Positions 5,442 to 7,433 of a DNA stretch of 7,433 nt are shown piece by piece; position 1 is the first letter of the stretch, and each line of letters opens with the position of its first letter. The position numbers and the translations under genes are program-made. The notes beneath the pieces are model-generated. The model did no database searches. It had not been told where the DNA came from and saw only the letters and a program-made list of their open reading frames with translations. The DNA comes from an uncultured Granulosicoccaceae bacterium. GTDB lineage: Bacteria > Pseudomonadota > Gammaproteobacteria > CALCKW01. The DNA lies in assembly GCA_937941555.1 (NCBI GenBank), contig CALDHJ010000590.1, positions 1 to 7,433 of the forward strand, in the 5' to 3' direction.

Positions 5442-7340
5442 TCACGCTGCCCGTCGACGACCTGCCAGCAAGGCCATCAGATAACACATCAACAAGGCAC
5501 CACCAAGCGCACCACCGCCACTGGACGCACTCCCACCGGCACCAACGACCCCACCACCGTTGCCGCGACCGATTTCCCACGTGAACGTTTGGTGAGCTGC
5601 CCGGCCAGCTGATTCGGCGAACACCGTGACACGGTACGTGCCGGCAGTGTGAGCCTGGCCGCTGATCGTGCCATTCGCCAGTTGAAGTCCGGCGGGCAAA
5701 CCGCTCGCCTTCAGAGTGGCCGGACCCGAGACGGAGGCTGCAACGTCTAGCGACACCGCCTCGCCCACCGGGGTCGCTTGATCAGGTATGGCCGACAGCG
5801 CTGGTGCCAGATCGGCCGCGCGCCCAGCAGCTACATGCACCGTGTGACCAACTGAGGGCACGCCATTCACATCCACACCGAATAACCACCAGGCACCGGG
5901 CACAAGTACATTCGGGTTGGCATGCACCGACACCTCGTACAGACCATCGTCAACTTCCCCGGCGCGCAGGGATACGAAGCGTTGGTCGGAGTTGTTGGCG
6001 TGTGTCGTACTGCCCAAGCGCACCAGATTGAACACATCGATGTCAGATGCGGTTTTGACATACAGGTTGCCGCCGGCGCGCGCACTCGACGACACGAACT
6101 CGAGACCCGGGCGAGGCGCCGCGCTGCCATCGTCACGGAAAAGGTAGGGCGGGCTGAAAATTTCCGCGTCGGCATGATTTGCACCACAACCGTCTCCGCA
6201 CAGGCCCCCGCCTGCTGACAAAACGCGGCCGTCCTGCAACAACAACGCGACAGAGTGGTAGTTCCGAGGCACCGTGTGGCGGGCCATTGCCGTCCAGCCC
6301 CGGCTGTCGGGGTTCCAGATCTCCGGCGTGCGCACCGACTCCCCGTCGTAAAACTGAACCCCGCTCTCGTTACCACCGATCACAATCACCTCACCGGTTG
6401 GCAACACCACGCTGTTGTGGAAGGTACGCGGACGCACCATGTTCCCAACCGCACGGACTACAGGCGCGCTGCCGCGGATGTCGATGGTCATGGCGGACGC
6501 CGCCGATGCCGGGTTCATCCGCAGGTCGGCACCGCCACTGACCAACAGCTGGCCCTCATCAAACATCACCGAACTGCCAAACTGACGCGCGCGCGACTCA
6601 CCGAGGCGCGTACCGGCACTCTGCACCCCGCCAAGCCCGTCGGTGTCGAACCAATGCATGGAGGGCGTCGGCCCGGCGTGAAAGACGCGGCCGTTTGGTG
6701 CCAGGTGCATGAAAGCAAACCACTGCCCGGCAGCCGCACTGCCCCCAACGCTGTTGAGCAGGTTCTGCTCACGTTCAAGCGTGGCCATGCTGGCGCGTGG
6801 CAGCCCCGACCAGCCCGCGTTGTCCTGCCACAACTCGGCACTCGATCCCGCGCGTTTGGCAAAAGTCGCGAAGGCTTCACCCTCGGCGAGGGTCACCATG
6901 GTTCCGTACCAGCGCGAATTGGCCATGTTCGGTTCGGCGAGCCACGACTGGCCATCAAACCGGCTGGTCTGGCGGAGCGACGGGTTGCCCCCCGCAACCA
7001 ACACGCTGCCGTCGATCAACATCGAGGACCCAGCGCAAAACATGTCGTGTCGGCGATTCGGGTAGCTGGCAAACGTGCCGTCAGACGGGTTGTAGGTTCC
7101 CGTGTGCGTGTAGAGGTTTCCGGTCGGAAACGCGTCGGTCTCGTTGGAGGCCCAGGTCAGGATCCGACCGTCCGGCAGCTGCGCCGCGGAGGTTGGCACG
7201 AACGGCCACTCGATGACGCTGCTCCAGGACCCGACAGCAGAGGGGCCAGCGTGGGCTTGGCCGAATATGCCAAGTGCGGTCAGAGCGAGGAAAACCAACG
7301 CACTCACCAACCGTCGACTGAATTGAGCTGTCCTGTCCAT
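5442..7340 (-). CDS. Secreted galactose-oxidase-like copper radical oxidase with Ig-like domain and GlyGly-CTERM
   Basis: Predicted exported copper radical oxidase that would oxidise an alcohol or aldehyde with O2, releasing H2O2. The protein is 632 aa: a signal peptide (1-31, cleavage after AHA), a seven-bladed kelch propeller (about 38-400), a DUF1929-type E-set domain (about 408-505), a putative Ig (He_PIG-like) domain (about 513-590), a Gly/Ser linker (about 592-610) and a GlyGly-CTERM tail (about 607-632). All five galactose oxidase copper-site residues align by eye: C102 in HDMFCAG and Y145 in RWYGTMV (the Cys-Tyr crosslink), Y361-H362 in PRNYHSV (axial Tyr and His) and H447 in [11 protein letters not shown]. 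The segment [21 protein letters not shown] also matches the family, with one extra residue between the cysteines. The fungal stacking Trp290 appears not to be kept, so the substrate is probably not galactose; glyoxal-oxidase-like activity is possible. There is no N-terminal carbohydrate-binding module. The start ATG 7340 has only a weak Shine-Dalgarno sequence. It is the first visible gene of a minus-strand run into dcd and rppH, a neighbourhood unrelated to its function. Confidence 0.9.
   Translation of the reverse strand: MDRTAQFSRRLVSALVFLALTALGIFGQAHAGPSAVGSWSSVIEWPFVPTSAAQLPDGRILTWASNETDAFPTGNLYTHTGTYNPSDGTFASYPNRRHDMFCAGSSMLIDGSVLVAGGNPSLRQTSRFDGQSWLAEPNMANSRWYGTMVTLAEGEAFATFAKRAGSSAELWQDNAGWSGLPRASMATLEREQNLLNSVGGSAAAGQWFAFMHLAPNGRVFHAGPTPSMHWFDTDGLGGVQSAGTRLGESRARQFGSSVMFDEGQLLVSGGADLRMNPASAASAMTIDIRGSAPVVRAVGNMVRPRTFHNSVVLPTGEVIVIGGNESGVQFYDGESVRTPEIWNPDSRGWTAMARHTVPRNYHSVALLLQDGRVLSAGGGLCGDGCGANHADAEIFSPPYLFRDDGSAAPRPGLEFVSSSARAGGNLYVKTASDIDVFNLVRLGSTTHANNSDQRFVSLRAGEVDDGLYEVSVHANPNVLVPGAWWLFGVDVNGVPSVGHTVHVAAGRAADLAPALSAIPDQATPVGEAVSLDVAASVSGPATLKASGLPAGLQLANGTISGQAHTAGTYRVTVFAESAGRAAHQTFTWEIGRGNGGGVVGAGGSASSGGGALGGALLMCYLMALLAGRRRAA
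5445..5522 (-). other. GlyGly-CTERM sorting signal of the copper radical oxidase
   Basis: The last 26 residues have the three-part form of a GlyGly-CTERM tail: a Gly-rich motif (SGGGALGG), a hydrophobic segment ([13 protein letters not shown]) and a terminal basic cluster (RRRAA). Such tails are cut by the rhomboid-like protease rhombosortase, usually on proteins exported through type II secretion. This predicts that the mature enzyme is released to or displayed at the cell surface. No rhombosortase gene lies in this window. Confidence 0.8.
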
Positions 7341-7433
7341 GGCGGATGTGGCTCACCGAATCAGACCTAACGCAAGCGTGTGCGTCGCTGAAGTGTCGGT
7401 GTCGACATCACTGATACCAAAACGCTACTACAG
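7341..7433 (-). promoter_or_regulatory. Upstream region of the copper radical oxidase gene
   Basis: These 93 bases contain no convincing gene and should hold the leader and perhaps the promoter of the oxidase gene. I found no sigma-70 promoter better than about four plus three matches (TTGGTA, 17 bases, GACACT on the minus strand). A short palindrome TGTCGACA lies at 7400-7407. The region continues beyond the window, so the true promoter may be outside it. Confidence 0.25.

Noticed and set aside
5012..5584. Plus-strand open frame of 190 codons opposite dcd
   Set aside because: Antisense shadow of an intact dcd gene; no domain is visible.
6255..7370. Long open frame (371 codons) on the plus strand opposite the copper radical oxidase gene
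   Set aside because: Its translation is rich in Arg, His, Pro and Gly without recognisable motifs, as expected for the antisense of a GC-rich gene. The opposite strand encodes a clear family protein with all catalytic residues.
7400..7407. Palindrome TGTCGACA upstream of the copper radical oxidase gene
   Set aside because: Only eight bases, with no second copy or clear promoter to relate it to; expected by chance.

Overview
This window looks like a chromosomal segment of a non-enteric gammaproteobacterium. The protein sequences of ErpA, Dcd, RppH, AnmK and HemJ read like those of Pseudomonas-type and other environmental gammaproteobacteria. The run of M23 endopeptidase, anmK and erpA is also, as I recall it, the Pseudomonas neighbourhood. 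Coding density is very high: eight genes fill almost everything and no gap exceeds 200 bases. I see no tRNA, rRNA, CRISPR array, insertion sequence or other mobile element.

Layout. (1) Positions 101-2801, plus strand: a MepM-like peptidoglycan DD-endopeptidase followed directly by anmK, the anhydro-MurNAc kinase, forming a cell-wall turnover and recycling pair. (2) Positions 2798-3160, minus strand: erpA, an A-type Fe-S carrier whose stop codon overlaps that of anmK. Its upstream region holds a good sigma-70 promoter and a 25-base imperfect palindrome that closely resembles a type 1 binding site for the Fe-S regulator IscR. (3) Positions 3352-4293, plus strand: a membrane-anchored TlpA/ResA-like thioredoxin and hemJ (protoporphyrinogen IX oxidase), 6 bases apart and probably one operon. 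(4) Positions 4301-7340, minus strand, read right to left: a secreted galactose-oxidase-like copper radical oxidase, dcd (dCTP deaminase) and rppH (RNA pyrophosphohydrolase), with gaps of 31 and 42 bases.

Most of the window is housekeeping: wall recycling, Fe-S and heme supply, redox, nucleotide pool and mRNA decay. The accessory element is the copper radical oxidase. It keeps all five residues expected to build the Cu/Cys-Tyr radical site, carries an Ig-like domain, and ends in a GlyGly-CTERM tail, which predicts processing by rhombosortase after export. I do not see a wholly new multi-gene system. The points most worth following are the IscR-like operator at erpA, the apparent ATT start codon of anmK, and the sorting-tagged copper radical oxidase.
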